Shown here piece by piece: positions 1-9,159 of a stretch of DNA of 64,000 nucleotides. The DNA comes from Candidatus Poribacteria bacterium (lineage in GTDB: Bacteria > Poribacteria > WGA-4E > GCA-2687025): positions 124,001-188,000 of the forward strand of contig JAPPNK010000012.1 of assembly GCA_028818695.1 (NCBI GenBank), read 5' to 3'. Made by a program: the position numbers and the translations under genes. How positions within the stretch are numbered: position 1 is the stretch's first letter; each line of letters begins with the position of its first letter. The notes below the pieces were generated by a model. That model saw only the letters and a list, made by a program, of their open reading frames with translations. It did not search any database and was not told where the DNA came from.

Positions 1-1076
1 GCGTTCTGAATGCGCTTTCGCCGGCTGTAAAGTTCTCCGCCCGCTTCCGCCAGTTTTGCCAGCGACTTGAGCGTTTCCAGCGCCTCTCGTTCTAGCTTGT
101 CGTCCCAGGCGAGCTCCAGGGAAGGTTCCGCGGCGACCAGCTCGGCGTACTCATTCATATGCGCGCGCGCGGTCCCCAACGTTTCTTTTCCCCAGAAAGC
201 GGCGCTTCCAACCCTGCCGAAAGAACGCGCCGCGCCAGCTTTGGTCGTGAACAGCTCGCGGATGCAGACCGAGTCCCGCTTCTCTGTCGCCTCCAGCATG
301 TTCGCGCGCAGCTCCACCATTTTGTCCTCTCCGTCCTTGGGCGGAGGGCAATTTTCAACAGCGCGCGTCAGGTCGAGAACCTGCGCCGAGTTGAAAAACT
401 CCTCTTTAAAATTGGCGATGTACTGCTCCGCGTCGGCGCGGTAGGCGTCCAGCAGCGCGTCCGTATCGGTTGTCAAAAAACGGCGCATCCACGGCTGCAG
501 ATCGTAACGCCTTTCGATCAGCGCCTTCACCGCGGAACCGACCAGCGCTCTCCTCCGGCGATGCATGAGCCAGCGCCGCAGATCTTCCCGCAGCGGCGCT
601 GTCGGATCAAAGGCGGTCTCGTCCAAAATGCGATCGACGGAGCGAAGCAGCAGCGTGTCCGCCTCAAAGCCTTCTATGACGCGGTATTCTCGGTCGACGC
701 CTGGATCGTTTCCCGCGCCGGGGACAAGGTTCGGAAAACGGCGCAGAGTCTTCGCAAAAAACGAATGCATCGTTGAAACGAAGTTGTCCGAATAGTTTTC
801 TTTAAGGGAGGTTAGGCGATCTAGGCGCGCGCCTTCCGCTGTTTCCATCTCGCTCATGATCGCGCGGTAGATGCGTCCGCGTATTTCGCTGGCGGCTTCT
901 TCGTTGAAGGCGAGTACGAGAGCCTGCTCAATGCGCTCAACTCCTGTCAAGAGGCGGGTGATGCGGTCGATCATGGCGCGCGTCTTGCCGGTTCCGGCGC
1001 CTGCCGTCACAGCGACCGCCCCTGGCCGTTCGACCGTCTCCCGCTGCTCTTTTGTGAGGGCGAATTTAGCCGCCAT
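1..1076 (-). CDS. AddA/UvrD-like helicase-nuclease, N-terminal part
   Basis: The first 358 residues of a superfamily 1A DNA helicase; the rest lies beyond the window start. The frame is open from ATG 1076 to base 1. A Q-motif (LTKEQRETVERP) at residues 7-18 precedes the Walker A segment VTAGAGTGKTRA near residue 23. A helicase motif Ia region follows (FVSTMHSFFAKTLRRFP), as in AddA and RecB proteins. The ATG overlaps the end of the upstream addB-like gene by 11 bases, so translation is probably coupled. Together the two would form an AddAB-type helicase-nuclease for double-strand break processing. The C-terminal nuclease domain expected for AddA cannot be seen here, so a plain UvrD-like helicase is not excluded. 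Confidence 0.85.
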   Translation of the reverse strand, partial: MAAKFALTKEQRETVERPGAVAVTAGAGTGKTRAMIDRITRLLTGVERIEQALVLAFNEEAASEIRGRIYRAIMSEMETAEGARLDRLTSLKENYSDNFVSTMHSFFAKTLRRFPNLVPGAGNDPGVDREYRVIEGFEADTLLLRSVDRILDETAFDPTAPLREDLRRWLMHRRRRALVGSAVKALIERRYDLQPWMRRFLTTDTDALLDAYRADAEQYIANFKEEFFNSAQVLDLTRAVENCPPPKDGEDKMVELRANMLEATEKRDSVCIRELFTTKAGAARSFGRVGSAAFWGKETLGTARAHMNEYAELVAAEPSLELAWDDKLEREALETLKSLAKLAEAGGELYSRRKRIQN

Positions 1077-4000
1077 TCTCTTCATCGCCTCCAAACGGTT
1101 TTGGACGGTACGCCGGCAGCTCTTCGGGCATCCCGCTCTGCCTTGTTTCGTCCACCCTGCAGATTTCTTTGAATTGGCAGTAGGCGCAGCCGGCGTCGAT
1201 GGGTTTGATGATCGTCGGGTGGAACCGCCCCGCGCGGATATGCGCGTCGATTTCGGCGATGCGCTTGCGCGTGAACTGCAGCAGCCCGCTAAACTCGTTC
1301 GATTGCATCATGCCCGAACGCCTGCTGGACGCCCCCTCTAGGAGCGCGCCGACCGGTTCCTGCTTGCCGGCATCGCGCGGATCTCCCGCTGAATAGTACG
1401 CGCCGCCGACCGGCCGCTCGCACCCTTTATGCCCAGACGCCGCCATCATATACAGCGGCAGTTGGAAATGCAGACCCTCCAGCGTCAAGCGCGCCCTTGG
1501 CAGGCGGCCCGTTTTGTAGTCGTACACCGTAAATTCGCCGGTCTCCTTATTCAGATCGATTCGATCAATGACGCCGCGCGTCTGTATCGGCTCCTCCATA
1601 TCTTCGCGTTCAATCGCAACATGCGGAAACGCTTGGAGCTCTGGCAACCCTGGCATCTCGCCAAAGGTCTTCTCAACGAGATAGCCGCGGTCAAAATGCG
1701 CCCCGAAGGCAAACTCGGAACCGTCCATCTCGGCGTCTATGAATAGGCGGAGGACGCCCTTCGGCTCATCCTTGTCGGTCAAGCCGCTTAACAGGTCGCG
1801 CCGGCGCTCCTGCCAGTAAAGGTTGCGGTAACGCGCGTCGTATGGGCGCGCCTTCTCCCGCGCGTGGTCATAAAGCGTCTTGCGCAGCCGTTTTTTCGCT
1901 TCGTCGTCTAGGTTCTCTGCGGTTCCCTGCCATGACCTGAAAAAGCTCTCCAAGATCTGATGGATCAGCTTGCCGTAGATGATCGGGGCGACGTCGGAAT
2001 CGTCCTGATCAGCGTCTTGCAGACGCAGAACGCTTGCGAAGAAGTAGCGCATCGGGCAGCTCGCATACATTTCCAAGCGGTAGGCGCTGTAAGGCTCCAG
2101 GGCGATTTTGCGCAGCAGTTCGAGAGCTGTCCGATTTTGGGTTACATGCCCGTCATGGACGCTCCATTCTTTGCGCGATTGACGCAGCCGCTCCTGTTCA
2201 ATGAGGCGGGGGGCGTTGCTGTGCGGGAGGCGCAGCCGTTCATGGTTTTCCGCGTTCGCCTGCCCTCCCATTGCGATGAGGGCGTCGCGCGCGCAGAGAA
2301 GCGCCGCGTACTCATGCTCTTGAAGCGGGTCGATTTCGTCTTCCGCCTCTTCAAAGAGGGCGAGCGCGTCGTCAATGAAGGGGGAGGGTTCCATCCGCTT
2401 TCCGCGTTCTCGGCGCGGATAGGTTAGAACGGCTGAATCGGAGTTGAGCAGCGTCTGCTGAAAGAAGAAGCGGTCGGAGAGCGGCGCGCTGATCCGCTCT
2501 GAAAATCGATGGACGTTAGACGGAGCGGGCGCCTCGCCTTCCGCCAGACCGAGAATAAAGAGCGTGTCGAACGACAAGCCCGCCGCTTCTCGAAAGGAGA
2601 GAACCGAGACGGCGTTCATCGGTTGCGCCGAGTCGATCGTTCGGCTTGCGTCCGCTAAAGACTGCGCTAGGAAGTCCGCATACGCTCCGGCTTCAAATTC
2701 TTCGCCTTCGACAGACCTGAAGACGCGGACCGCTTCGTCCATGAGATTGTTGAAGGCTGACCATGCGCTGCGCTCCTTCGGGGCGTTTGCCGGCAAGCCG
2801 TAATCTTGGAAGAGTCGGCGGAGGGCTGCGCGGGCGTCTTCAGGGGTTTTTGCGTCTGAAAACGCCTGCGCCTTTTCAACAAAACGTTCGATCTCGCTTA
2901 GATCGAAGGCGAGGCGGAGCAGTTTTTCTTGGGAAATCGACTCCTGCTGTTCAAAAAAGTCGTTCTCGTCGCGGGGCGCATCTGTGAGAGACAGCTTGAC
3001 GGCGTCCATCCATTCGTCGGCGTTGAACGGGGCGATGTAGAGGCCGGCGGCGCGCGCCTGTTGCGAGATGCGCCGCATATAGAATCGGCTTGGGCGGGCA
3101 GACATTTTGACGGCGCCGCCTAGAAGCCGGGAGGCTGCCGGGGAGATGTCTTCTGAATGGGCGATTTCGGCGCGGGTCAGTACCTCGGACAGATCCTCTA
3201 TGTCCCATTGCTCCGAGAAGCCGTCGCCGCCCAGTTTTAAGGCGATGCGTTCTAGGAGCGTGTGCGCGAATCGGATTGCGGCGAATTGAAGGAGCGGCGC
3301 GCCCCGCCCAAAGCGCGTCGGCAAGCCGTAGGATGCAAACTCGGACGCCGCCAAATCTCGATACAGGGGGAGCGACGGAGCCGCGACAGCGAAGCGGTTA
3401 AAATCTGCCTCGTCGGGAGAGACGTTCCCCAGCGCAAGGCGTATTAAACGGGCGGCTGTGCGGGCTTCATTGCGTCGGCTGGCGCAGCTCAACACGCGGA
3501 ATCTGCCATTTCCGTCGGAGGCTTCGACGCGCGCGTTTTGCTGAAATACGGCGGCGCCGACCCGCTGCGTCAAGCTTTTTTTGCCCGACGGCGCTTCCAA
3601 TTCCTCCGCCCCTAGGTCTAGATGCCAGAGGCGCAGCTCTTCGGTTTCTCGGCTAAGAGGAAGCGTCGCGGCAGCCGCTTCAAAGAAGGGAAGCAGCGAT
3701 TGAATAAGGCTCCTGTCTAAAGCGCGCAGGCGGGTGAATTCATCCAGGACGAGCGCTCTGGCGCGAACAGGCGCGTCGGTTCCGATATGGGCGGCGGCGG
3801 AGCGCGAGTCCCAGTAACCTAAGCGCTCCAGTGTCTGATCGTAAACGTCGGCGAATAAGGACAGGTCTTGAAACGGCGCCTCTTCGCTCATGTCGTAGAG
3901 CATGTCGAGCGCCTGCCTCGCAAAGTTGCGCGTTGCCGGCTCTCCGTCAAAGAGGCGGCGCTGTTGGATCAGCTTTTGGGCAAGGCTCGTTCGCGCGCCT

Positions 4001-4266
4001 TCGGAGATCCATCGCCTGCGCGAGGGCATGCTCAAGGCGCGTTCGCGGAGAAACGAGTCGACCGTCATTACCTTCGGCGACCAGACGCGCCCATTGAAAA
4101 AGCGGTCGACTGCCGACTTTAAAGCCTCGCCTCTCCGCCGACTTGGCGCAAGAAGCAGCGCGTCCAGCCGGCGGGAGGCGGGATGCGCATACTGCGCGAG
4201 CCACTCCATTAAGGCGCGCTCCCGGTCGCGCTGCCGATCCGCTGTGATGAGAAGCAAGCGGCTCAT
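1066..4266 (-). CDS. AddB-like nuclease with Fe-S cluster (PD-(D/E)XK)
   Basis: 1066 residues, the usual length of AddB. The C-terminal third is a RecB-type PD-(D/E)XK nuclease: CPMRYFF starts the domain, GKLIHQILESFF supplies the conserved His, TRGVIDRIDL and VYDYKTGRLP carry the catalytic Asp and the DYK motif, and CAYCQFKEIC closes it. The isolated first Cys plus the three late Cys match the four ligands of the AddB/AdnB 4Fe-4S cluster. The N-terminus (LLLITADRQRDRERAL) lacks a recognisable Walker A, so the helicase-like half is probably inactive as an ATPase. It lies 18 bases downstream of lptG and overlaps addA by 11 bases. The ATG at 4266 has an AAAGAGG ribosome site. Confidence 0.85.
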   Translation of the reverse strand: MSRLLLITADRQRDRERALMEWLAQYAHPASRRLDALLLAPSRRRGEALKSAVDRFFNGRVWSPKVMTVDSFLRERALSMPSRRRWISEGARTSLAQKLIQQRRLFDGEPATRNFARQALDMLYDMSEEAPFQDLSLFADVYDQTLERLGYWDSRSAAAHIGTDAPVRARALVLDEFTRLRALDRSLIQSLLPFFEAAAATLPLSRETEELRLWHLDLGAEELEAPSGKKSLTQRVGAAVFQQNARVEASDGNGRFRVLSCASRRNEARTAARLIRLALGNVSPDEADFNRFAVAAPSLPLYRDLAASEFASYGLPTRFGRGAPLLQFAAIRFAHTLLERIALKLGGDGFSEQWDIEDLSEVLTRAEIAHSEDISPAASRLLGGAVKMSARPSRFYMRRISQQARAAGLYIAPFNADEWMDAVKLSLTDAPRDENDFFEQQESISQEKLLRLAFDLSEIERFVEKAQAFSDAKTPEDARAALRRLFQDYGLPANAPKERSAWSAFNNLMDEAVRVFRSVEGEEFEAGAYADFLAQSLADASRTIDSAQPMNAVSVLSFREAAGLSFDTLFILGLAEGEAPAPSNVHRFSERISAPLSDRFFFQQTLLNSDSAVLTYPRRERGKRMEPSPFIDDALALFEEAEDEIDPLQEHEYAALLCARDALIAMGGQANAENHERLRLPHSNAPRLIEQERLRQSRKEWSVHDGHVTQNRTALELLRKIALEPYSAYRLEMYASCPMRYFFASVLRLQDADQDDSDVAPIIYGKLIHQILESFFRSWQGTAENLDDEAKKRLRKTLYDHAREKARPYDARYRNLYWQERRRDLLSGLTDKDEPKGVLRLFIDAEMDGSEFAFGAHFDRGYLVEKTFGEMPGLPELQAFPHVAIEREDMEEPIQTRGVIDRIDLNKETGEFTVYDYKTGRLPRARLTLEGLHFQLPLYMMAASGHKGCERPVGGAYYSAGDPRDAGKQEPVGALLEGASSRRSGMMQSNEFSGLLQFTRKRIAEIDAHIRAGRFHPTIIKPIDAGCAYCQFKEICRVDETRQSGMPEELPAYRPKPFGGDEENGG

Positions 4267-4284
4267 TTGAACGCCTCTTTCCGT

Positions 4285-5418
4285 CTATCGCCGGACGCCG
4301 CGGAACAGAAGAACCGAAGCGCCTGCAAACAGTATATTCGCAAGCCAGGCTGCAAGCATAGGGGGCAGGCGTCCGTTTTCGCCCATCGCCTCAAAAGTGG
4401 CGCTCGCCAGCCCCCAGTAGATGAAGCTGATGAGCAGCGTCGCGGGAAAGCCGATTGAAACAGCGAATCGTCCAAAAAGCAGCGACAACGGAAGACTCAA
4501 CATGACGCCCACCAGCAGGGTGAACGAATAGGCGATGTTATGATGAAACTGCACCTCCTCAGCGAGGGAGGAGAAACCGATGCGGCGTTTGAAATCGGCG
4601 ACGCGGCGCAGTTCCGCAAAGGTGAGCTCCTCCGGCTTGGAGGCGGCGGCGAGCAGCGTGCGCGGGTCGGCGTCCAGAACGCGCTCTTGGCGTTGGAAGG
4701 GTTCAAACTTTGCGACGCCGTTGTCGCTGTATTCGCGCGTCCATCCGAAGCTCAAGAACCAGTTTTGGTCGTCCCAGCGCGCCTGTTGCGCATAGATTTG
4801 GCGGATCGGTTTGCCGTTTTCGAACTCAAAAAAGGTGAGGTTTCGGGCGATTTTATGCGTGACGGTGAGGCTCTGGATGAAGGCGAGGGCGCCTGTTTTT
4901 TCGCGGTAAACAACTTCGCGCGCTTGGGTCGCCGTTGGACGCATCGGGTCGATTTCGGCGGCGAGACGGGTACTTGGCGCCAGGATCTTGTCCGTAAAAA
5001 TAAGGGAGATGACGCAGACGGCGCATGTGAAGAGGCAGATCGGAAGCGCCAAGCGGCTTAGATTAAAACCGAGCGCGCGGAACGCGGTCAGCTCGTTGGA
5101 GCGTATCAAGCTGCCGGCGGTAAAGAAACATGCCAAGATGCCCGAACCTGGAATCACCTCCATGATGCGCGGCGGCGACTTATACAAAAACAGAAGCCAC
5201 GCTTGCTTCGCCGATCCTGCCGCTTTCATATGGTCTATTTCCTTGTCGAACAGGCGCACAATCAGAATGAGGCAGACCCACATGAGAAAGCAGAGCAGGA
5301 AGGAAACGGCGAACTTTTGAAGCGCATACCGGTCGCGCAGCGGCATCGGCAACTTCCACACGGCTAGCGCCAGCAATGCGCAGGGCAGCAGGACATACAC
5401 AGCCAGATCGAAGATCAT
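4285..5418 (-). CDS. lptG: LptG-like LPS export permease
   Basis: Member of the YjgP/YjgQ (LptF/LptG) family, inner-membrane subunits of the Lpt transporter that moves lipopolysaccharide to the outer membrane. The 377-residue protein has hydrophobic segments at its start (MIFDLAVYVLLPCALLALAV) and at about residues 40-60. A periplasmic beta-rich domain follows, then a C-terminal cluster of membrane helices (FTLLVGVMLSLPLSLLFGRF). I chose the ATG at 5418 because it forms an ATGA overlap with the stop of the preceding lptF-like gene; a longer in-frame extension upstream sits inside that gene. Assignment as LptG rather than LptF rests on its being second in the pair. Confidence 0.85.
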   Translation of the reverse strand: MIFDLAVYVLLPCALLALAVWKLPMPLRDRYALQKFAVSFLLCFLMWVCLILIVRLFDKEIDHMKAAGSAKQAWLLFLYKSPPRIMEVIPGSGILACFFTAGSLIRSNELTAFRALGFNLSRLALPICLFTCAVCVISLIFTDKILAPSTRLAAEIDPMRPTATQAREVVYREKTGALAFIQSLTVTHKIARNLTFFEFENGKPIRQIYAQQARWDDQNWFLSFGWTREYSDNGVAKFEPFQRQERVLDADPRTLLAAASKPEELTFAELRRVADFKRRIGFSSLAEEVQFHHNIAYSFTLLVGVMLSLPLSLLFGRFAVSIGFPATLLISFIYWGLASATFEAMGENGRLPPMLAAWLANILFAGASVLLFRGVRR

Positions 5419-6638
5419 CGCCGCGCCATCCGTATCGTCAGATAGATTCCCATTGCAAGCGGAGGAATGTTCGGCAGCCAGACGCCTAAGCCCGCGCCGA
5501 GCCAAGCCGATTCAAACAGCGGTCCGAGCAGCGACCCGCCTCCGTCCTGAGACGCGCCGAGAAGGATGCCGATGTCTTCTCCCGCGCGCAGCATGACGTA
5601 ATAGACGATGATGAGCGGGAGGCCGATCACCAGCCCCGCCATGAAACCGCTTCGGCGGGTCAGCGCTCCGATCGGGACGCTGAGGAGCGCAAACGCCAGA
5701 CATGCGAACGGGATCGACAGCTTTTTATGCCACTCGACCCAGGCTTTGTAGATGGAGGAGCGGAGGTACACAGAGGTGTAGTCGGAGGGGGATTCTATGA
5801 GCCGCTTCTCCAGTTTCTCAACCTCGCTCAAGATGTCGCCCATACGCATTGCTCGGAAGCTGGTTGAGCGGAAGGTTGTCCCTCTCGTTTCATCTTCCAT
5901 CGGCAAATAGATGGCTTGTCGGTCGAATTTTCTCCATGCGGCCGTTTCGGGCTGGTCTTTGTCGCCTGGTTCGTAGGTTGATCCGTTGTAGAGAGCGAGG
6001 ACGGAGCGGCCGTTTACAGTTTCTACGGCGCCTTCTTCGGCGACGCTGAAGGTCGGGATGCCGGTTTCGTACGACTGCCAGACGCGCACATTTTCGAGCC
6101 GCCCGGTTTCCAGATTGTCGCGTTCGTACATCCAAAGTATCTTTTCTCTTTCAAAGGTGCGCATGACAGAGCCTTCTGTCAAGATGAGCGTCGGATACCG
6201 TCGGCTGATCTCCCAGCGCAGGTGAGAAAATTGACGGTTGCCCCATGGAAGCGCAAACTCCATGACGCAGAAATCGGCGGCAAAGAAAAGCAAACCCATG
6301 CCGAGCGCAAACGGAGCAAGCTGATGGACGCCGATTCCGCTCGCTTTCATGGCGGTGATCTCGCCAGAGAAGGAGAGCTGACCCAGCGCCATGAGCATGC
6401 CCGCCAGGACAGAGATCGGCATAGTCAGCGCGAGGACGGACGGAAGCGCGTAAAGCACCAGCTCCGCCATGTGCCAGAGGGAGACGTCCTTCTGCACAAA
6501 TTGCCGCGTCAACAGAAACACCTGGCGCAGGATCAAAACCGTAGTGGACGCCGACAGCATGAGCGAAAAATAAAGCAGGAACTCAGCCGCAACGTAACGT
6601 ATGATTAGGCGCACGACGCTCTCAAGAACAACCTCCAA
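5415..6638 (-). CDS. lptF: LptF-like LPS export permease
   Basis: About 400 residues of the YjgP/YjgQ family. N-terminal membrane helices (YVAAEFLLYFSLML; LYALPSVLALTMPISVLAGM) are followed by the family-typical segment LGQLSFSGEITAMKASGIG, a periplasmic domain, and C-terminal helices including FACLAFALLSVPIGALTRRSG. It pairs with the next gene to form the membrane part of the Lpt bridge; the ATPase LptB is not in the window. The frame opens with a TTG at 6638, but a GTG at 6614 is an equally plausible start, since the homologous part begins near RLIIRYVAAEF. It lies 30 bases downstream of the SDR gene, in the same direction. Confidence 0.85.
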   Translation of the reverse strand: MEVVLESVVRLIIRYVAAEFLLYFSLMLSASTTVLILRQVFLLTRQFVQKDVSLWHMAELVLYALPSVLALTMPISVLAGMLMALGQLSFSGEITAMKASGIGVHQLAPFALGMGLLFFAADFCVMEFALPWGNRQFSHLRWEISRRYPTLILTEGSVMRTFEREKILWMYERDNLETGRLENVRVWQSYETGIPTFSVAEEGAVETVNGRSVLALYNGSTYEPGDKDQPETAAWRKFDRQAIYLPMEDETRGTTFRSTSFRAMRMGDILSEVEKLEKRLIESPSDYTSVYLRSSIYKAWVEWHKKLSIPFACLAFALLSVPIGALTRRSGFMAGLVIGLPLIIVYYVMLRAGEDIGILLGASQDGGGSLLGPLFESAWLGAGLGVWLPNIPPLAMGIYLTIRMARR

Positions 6639-6668
6639 TATGCAATCGATTCACATCCACGCCTTTGC

Positions 6669-7424
6669 CTACACTGGAAATTCTGCGTTGCCGGCGGTCA
6701 ATCCGCCGTCGATGACAAATGCGGCGCCGGTCGCAAACGAGGATTCGTCCGACGCCAGAAACAGGGCGCAGTTTGCGATGTCGTCCGGTTCGCCCAGCCT
6801 TCCGAGCGGGTAGAAGCGAACAATTTCGTCCCAGATGGCGGGGTTTCGCTCCAGCATCGGTTTCCATATCTCCGTTTGAACGGTGCCTGGGCAGATCGCG
6901 TTGACGCGGATGCCATGCTTCCCCTGTTCAACCGCGAGCGAACGGGTGAAAGCGACGACCCCGCCCTTCATGGCGCTGTAGATATGCAGCCCCTGCAGTC
7001 CGAAGATGCCGTTCACCGAGGCGATGTTGACGATGCTGCCGCCGCTGTCTTGCATCGCTTCGACGGCGGCCATTGAGCAGCGGTACACGCCGCGCAAAAT
7101 CACTTCGGACTGTATCTCCCATTCGTGCGCCAGCACCTGCTCGGTTCCGCAGACAGCGTTGTTGACAAGAATGTCCAGCTGTCCGTACCGTTCAAGCGCG
7201 AAGTCGAACAGTGCGCCGACCTGTTCGCCGCTTGTCACGTCCGCTTGAAAAAAGGCGGCTTCTCCGCCGTCTTGGCGAGCTTCGGCGGCTGCCGCTTCGC
7301 CCCGTTCCGCGTTCAGATCGTCTATGACGACCTTGGCGCCTTCTTGGGCGAAGCGCAGCGCGGTTGCTTTGCCGATTCCCCGCGCGGCTCCCGTGACGAT
7401 CGCCGTTTTACCTTTTAACCGCAT
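6669..7424 (-). CDS. Short-chain dehydrogenase/reductase
   Basis: A classical SDR oxidoreductase of 251 residues. The NAD(P)-binding motif TGAARGIGKA is at residues 8-17, NNAVCG follows in the middle, then the catalytic Ser region (GGSIVNIASVNG) and YSAMKGG with catalytic Tyr and Lys (YxxxK). The end LASDESSFATGAAFVIDGGL is typical of the family. DD at the end of beta-2 (VVIDDLN) suggests NAD preference. Start chosen at ATG 7424; the frame runs further upstream only from a TTG inside the VOC gene. Substrate unknown. The neighbouring VOC and HpcH aldolase genes suggest catabolism of a small oxo- or hydroxy-acid or a sugar. Confidence 0.85.
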   Translation of the reverse strand: MRLKGKTAIVTGAARGIGKATALRFAQEGAKVVIDDLNAERGEAAAAEARQDGGEAAFFQADVTSGEQVGALFDFALERYGQLDILVNNAVCGTEQVLAHEWEIQSEVILRGVYRCSMAAVEAMQDSGGSIVNIASVNGIFGLQGLHIYSAMKGGVVAFTRSLAVEQGKHGIRVNAICPGTVQTEIWKPMLERNPAIWDEIVRFYPLGRLGEPDDIANCALFLASDESSFATGAAFVIDGGLTAGNAEFPV

Positions 7425-7446
7425 TTTACCCGCATCGCTCTCCGCG

Positions 7447-7875
7447 TCAATGCGTTTCAAAAAACTCAATCACTTCGCCGCTCGGTCCGATGAAGAAGGA
7501 GATCGTGACCTTCAACGCGCCGAGATCGACATCCCTTGGCTCAACGGTCACCTTGCAGCCGGCTTCGCGGACGCGCTCGGTAGCGGCTCTTGCGTCGGTT
7601 GTCGCTAAAGCAAAGTGTATCACCGGATCGTTGACGGCGTCGTCCCCTTCTGAAGGAGTCGCGTCGGTGGGTTGAAACAGCTCGATATGGCTTCCGTCGC
7701 CGGCGTCCAGCAGGACGATCTTGCGCTCCGGCGATCCGAATTCGGCGACCAGCTTCATTCCTAGGACGTCTTGGTAAAACGCCATGGACTTGTCCCAGTC
7801 GCGCGTCTGGACGGCGATGTGGTGCGTTCCGCAGCCTTTGATCGCTTCGTTCCGTGTTCCGACAGGCATCTCCAT
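7447..7875 (-). CDS. VOC-family (glyoxalase-like) protein
   Basis: 142 residues with the two beta-alpha-beta-beta-beta modules of the vicinal oxygen chelate fold. THHIAVQTRDWDKSMAFYQD opens module one, followed by HIELFQP. Module two contains VIHFALATTD and ends VIEFFETH. His and Glu residues in these segments are the expected metal ligands. Family members include glyoxalase I, extradiol dioxygenases and epimerases; nothing here fixes the substrate. It lies between the aldolase and SDR genes on the same strand, with 51 and 22 base gaps, so the three probably serve one pathway. ATG 7875 is used; an ATG at 7869 is also possible. Confidence 0.8.
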   Translation of the reverse strand: MEMPVGTRNEAIKGCGTHHIAVQTRDWDKSMAFYQDVLGMKLVAEFGSPERKIVLLDAGDGSHIELFQPTDATPSEGDDAVNDPVIHFALATTDARAATERVREAGCKVTVEPRDVDLGALKVTISFFIGPSGEVIEFFETH

Positions 7876-7926
7876 TTCTCCAATCTTGAACGCGCCCGCT
7901 AGGGGCTTCTTTTACATATGTTACCG

Positions 7927-8712
7927 CTATTTTCCTTCTAAAGCCTTGCGCATTTCGTCTCCGTTGCGCGTCCACCAGCTGCGCAGGACGGCAAGATCGA
8001 CGCCGAGGCTGAAATGGCGCACGCCGATGTCAAGCCATCGCTTTGCGTCGCCGGGGGAGCCGATCTCTGCGCGGGGAGGGATTCCCGCCGCGATGGCGGA
8101 GCTGAAGACCCGCTCCTGCGCCTTTGCCACTTCGGGCGCGCCGCGGTCGCCTAGGCGTCCGACGCTCATGGAGTAATCGGAACCTCCCCATTGAATCATA
8201 TCCAGACCAGGGAGCTCTAGTATCGCGTCCAGCTGTTCGACGGCGCCTTTCTTTTCGATCATGAGAACGACGACAATGTCGCGCAGCATCTGGGCGTAAT
8301 CTTTTCCGCCGTAGCCCATGTAGGTGAACCGGCGGGCGACGGAGCCGAAGGTTCCGCGGTCTTCGGGGGTGTCCGGTCGGACGGAGCGGATGCATTCCTG
8401 GGCGTCTTCAACGGATCGGCAGTCGGCAAACAGGACGCTTTGGAAGCCGGAGCCGACAGCGCGCTGGGCGAGGTATCCGCGCGATTCCGCCTCTACTTTG
8501 ATCATGAGGTCAATGTTGTGGACGTCGGCGGCGCGGGCTAGGTTGTCCAGGTCGTGGGCGGTGTAAGGGGCGTATTCGCCTAAGAACTCGACATAGTCGT
8601 ACATTCCCGACTGCGCCGCCAGCTCTATGACCGACGGCCAGGGGGAATTGACGCGGGTGCCTAAGGAGGGGGCGTCCTCCTGCAGCAGTTGGCGAAGCCT
8701 GTTTTGACGCAT
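7927..8712 (-). CDS. HpcH/HpaI family aldolase
   Basis: 261 residues of the HpcH/HpaI aldolase and citrate lyase family, class II pyruvate aldolases that cleave 4-hydroxy-2-oxo acids. Seen: LGTRVNSPWPSVIELAAQSG near the start, the DYVEFLGEYAPY strand, VLMIEKKGAVEQLDAIL with the metal-binding Glu, and IQWGGSDYSMSVG with the Asp that completes the metal site. A strong ribosome site (AAAGGAG) precedes ATG 8712. This is the first gene of the minus-strand run that continues through the VOC and SDR genes to lptFG and addBA. The natural substrate cannot be read from sequence. Confidence 0.85.
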   Translation of the reverse strand: MRQNRLRQLLQEDAPSLGTRVNSPWPSVIELAAQSGMYDYVEFLGEYAPYTAHDLDNLARAADVHNIDLMIKVEAESRGYLAQRAVGSGFQSVLFADCRSVEDAQECIRSVRPDTPEDRGTFGSVARRFTYMGYGGKDYAQMLRDIVVVLMIEKKGAVEQLDAILELPGLDMIQWGGSDYSMSVGRLGDRGAPEVAKAQERVFSSAIAAGIPPRAEIGSPGDAKRWLDIGVRHFSLGVDLAVLRSWWTRNGDEMRKALEGK

Positions 8713-8775
8713 CGCGCGCTCCTTTCAGGGACGTATCATTCCAGTTTATGGCGGAAACGGCAAGCTGGTTTATCT

Positions 8776-8939
8776 GACCTTAGCGCTTTAGTTGGGACAT
8801 TCCGCCTGGCGAACGCGGACGGTTTCTGCGGCGCCTCTGGATTCCCGCTTTCGCGGGAATGACGGCCTGGTTGGCGGTGCCTTTTTCCCATAAATAGAGC
8901 GATTATTCGTTCAAATGTCCCAACTTTACGCATGAGGTC
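8776..8939. repeat. MITE-like inverted-repeat element, copy A
   Basis: A 164-bp unit with imperfect 25-bp terminal inverted repeats: GACCT at 8776 and its complement AGGTC at 8935, with a perfect inner 10-mer GTTGGGACAT (8791-8800) matched by ATGTCCCAAC (8915-8924). The centre holds the palindrome ATTCCCGCTTTCGCGGGAAT (8841-8860), of the dRS3/REP type known in many bacteria. A second full copy is at 52980-53145. No transposase is inside, so a non-autonomous element is the best reading. It fills most of the gap between 8713 and the sigma-54 region. Confidence 0.75.
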
Positions 8940-9065
8940 GGGGTTTATGGGCGGATGTTCTTAGCAAACGACGATCTTCATATCTTTTGTTTGAGGACTC
9001 TGAGATTTCCGCTCGGACATGCCGGGCGGAGATGACCGAATGAGGACGCTTGTTGCGAGAGGAAG

Positions 9066-9103
9066 TGTCCAAAATTTGAACAGCGCTGTGTCATAAATGG
9101 ACA
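9066..9103. promoter_or_regulatory. Palindromic activator-binding site candidate
   Basis: TGTCCA (9066-9071), ACAGCGCTGT (9080-9089) and TGGACA (9098-9103) are placed exactly symmetrically around 9084.5, giving three-part dyad symmetry over 38 bp. It ends about 40 bp upstream of the sigma-54 promoter, in the usual region for an enhancer-binding protein. The binding protein is not identified. Confidence 0.55.
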
Positions 9104-9143
9104 GCGCAAGGCGTTTGCGAAGGGAAATAGGCGCAAAGCTGGG

Positions 9144-9159
9144 TGGCACGATTATTGCT
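9144..9159 (+). promoter_or_regulatory. Sigma-54 (RpoN) promoter
   Basis: TGGCACG-N4-TTGCT matches the -24/-12 consensus at every conserved position, with exactly ten bases between the GG and GC doublets. The expected start is near 9170, about 35 bases before the pentapeptide lipoprotein ATG at 9206. Sigma-54 dependence implies an ATP-driven enhancer-binding protein, so the operon should be tightly off until induced. Confidence 0.8.

Noticed and set aside
8736-8933. A 65-codon minus-strand frame, with a similar one at 52943-53137 (both start MRKVGTFER)
   Set aside because: Both lie inside the inverted-repeat element. The shared peptide, including HSRESGN, is simply the translated palindromic repeat; no ribosome site.
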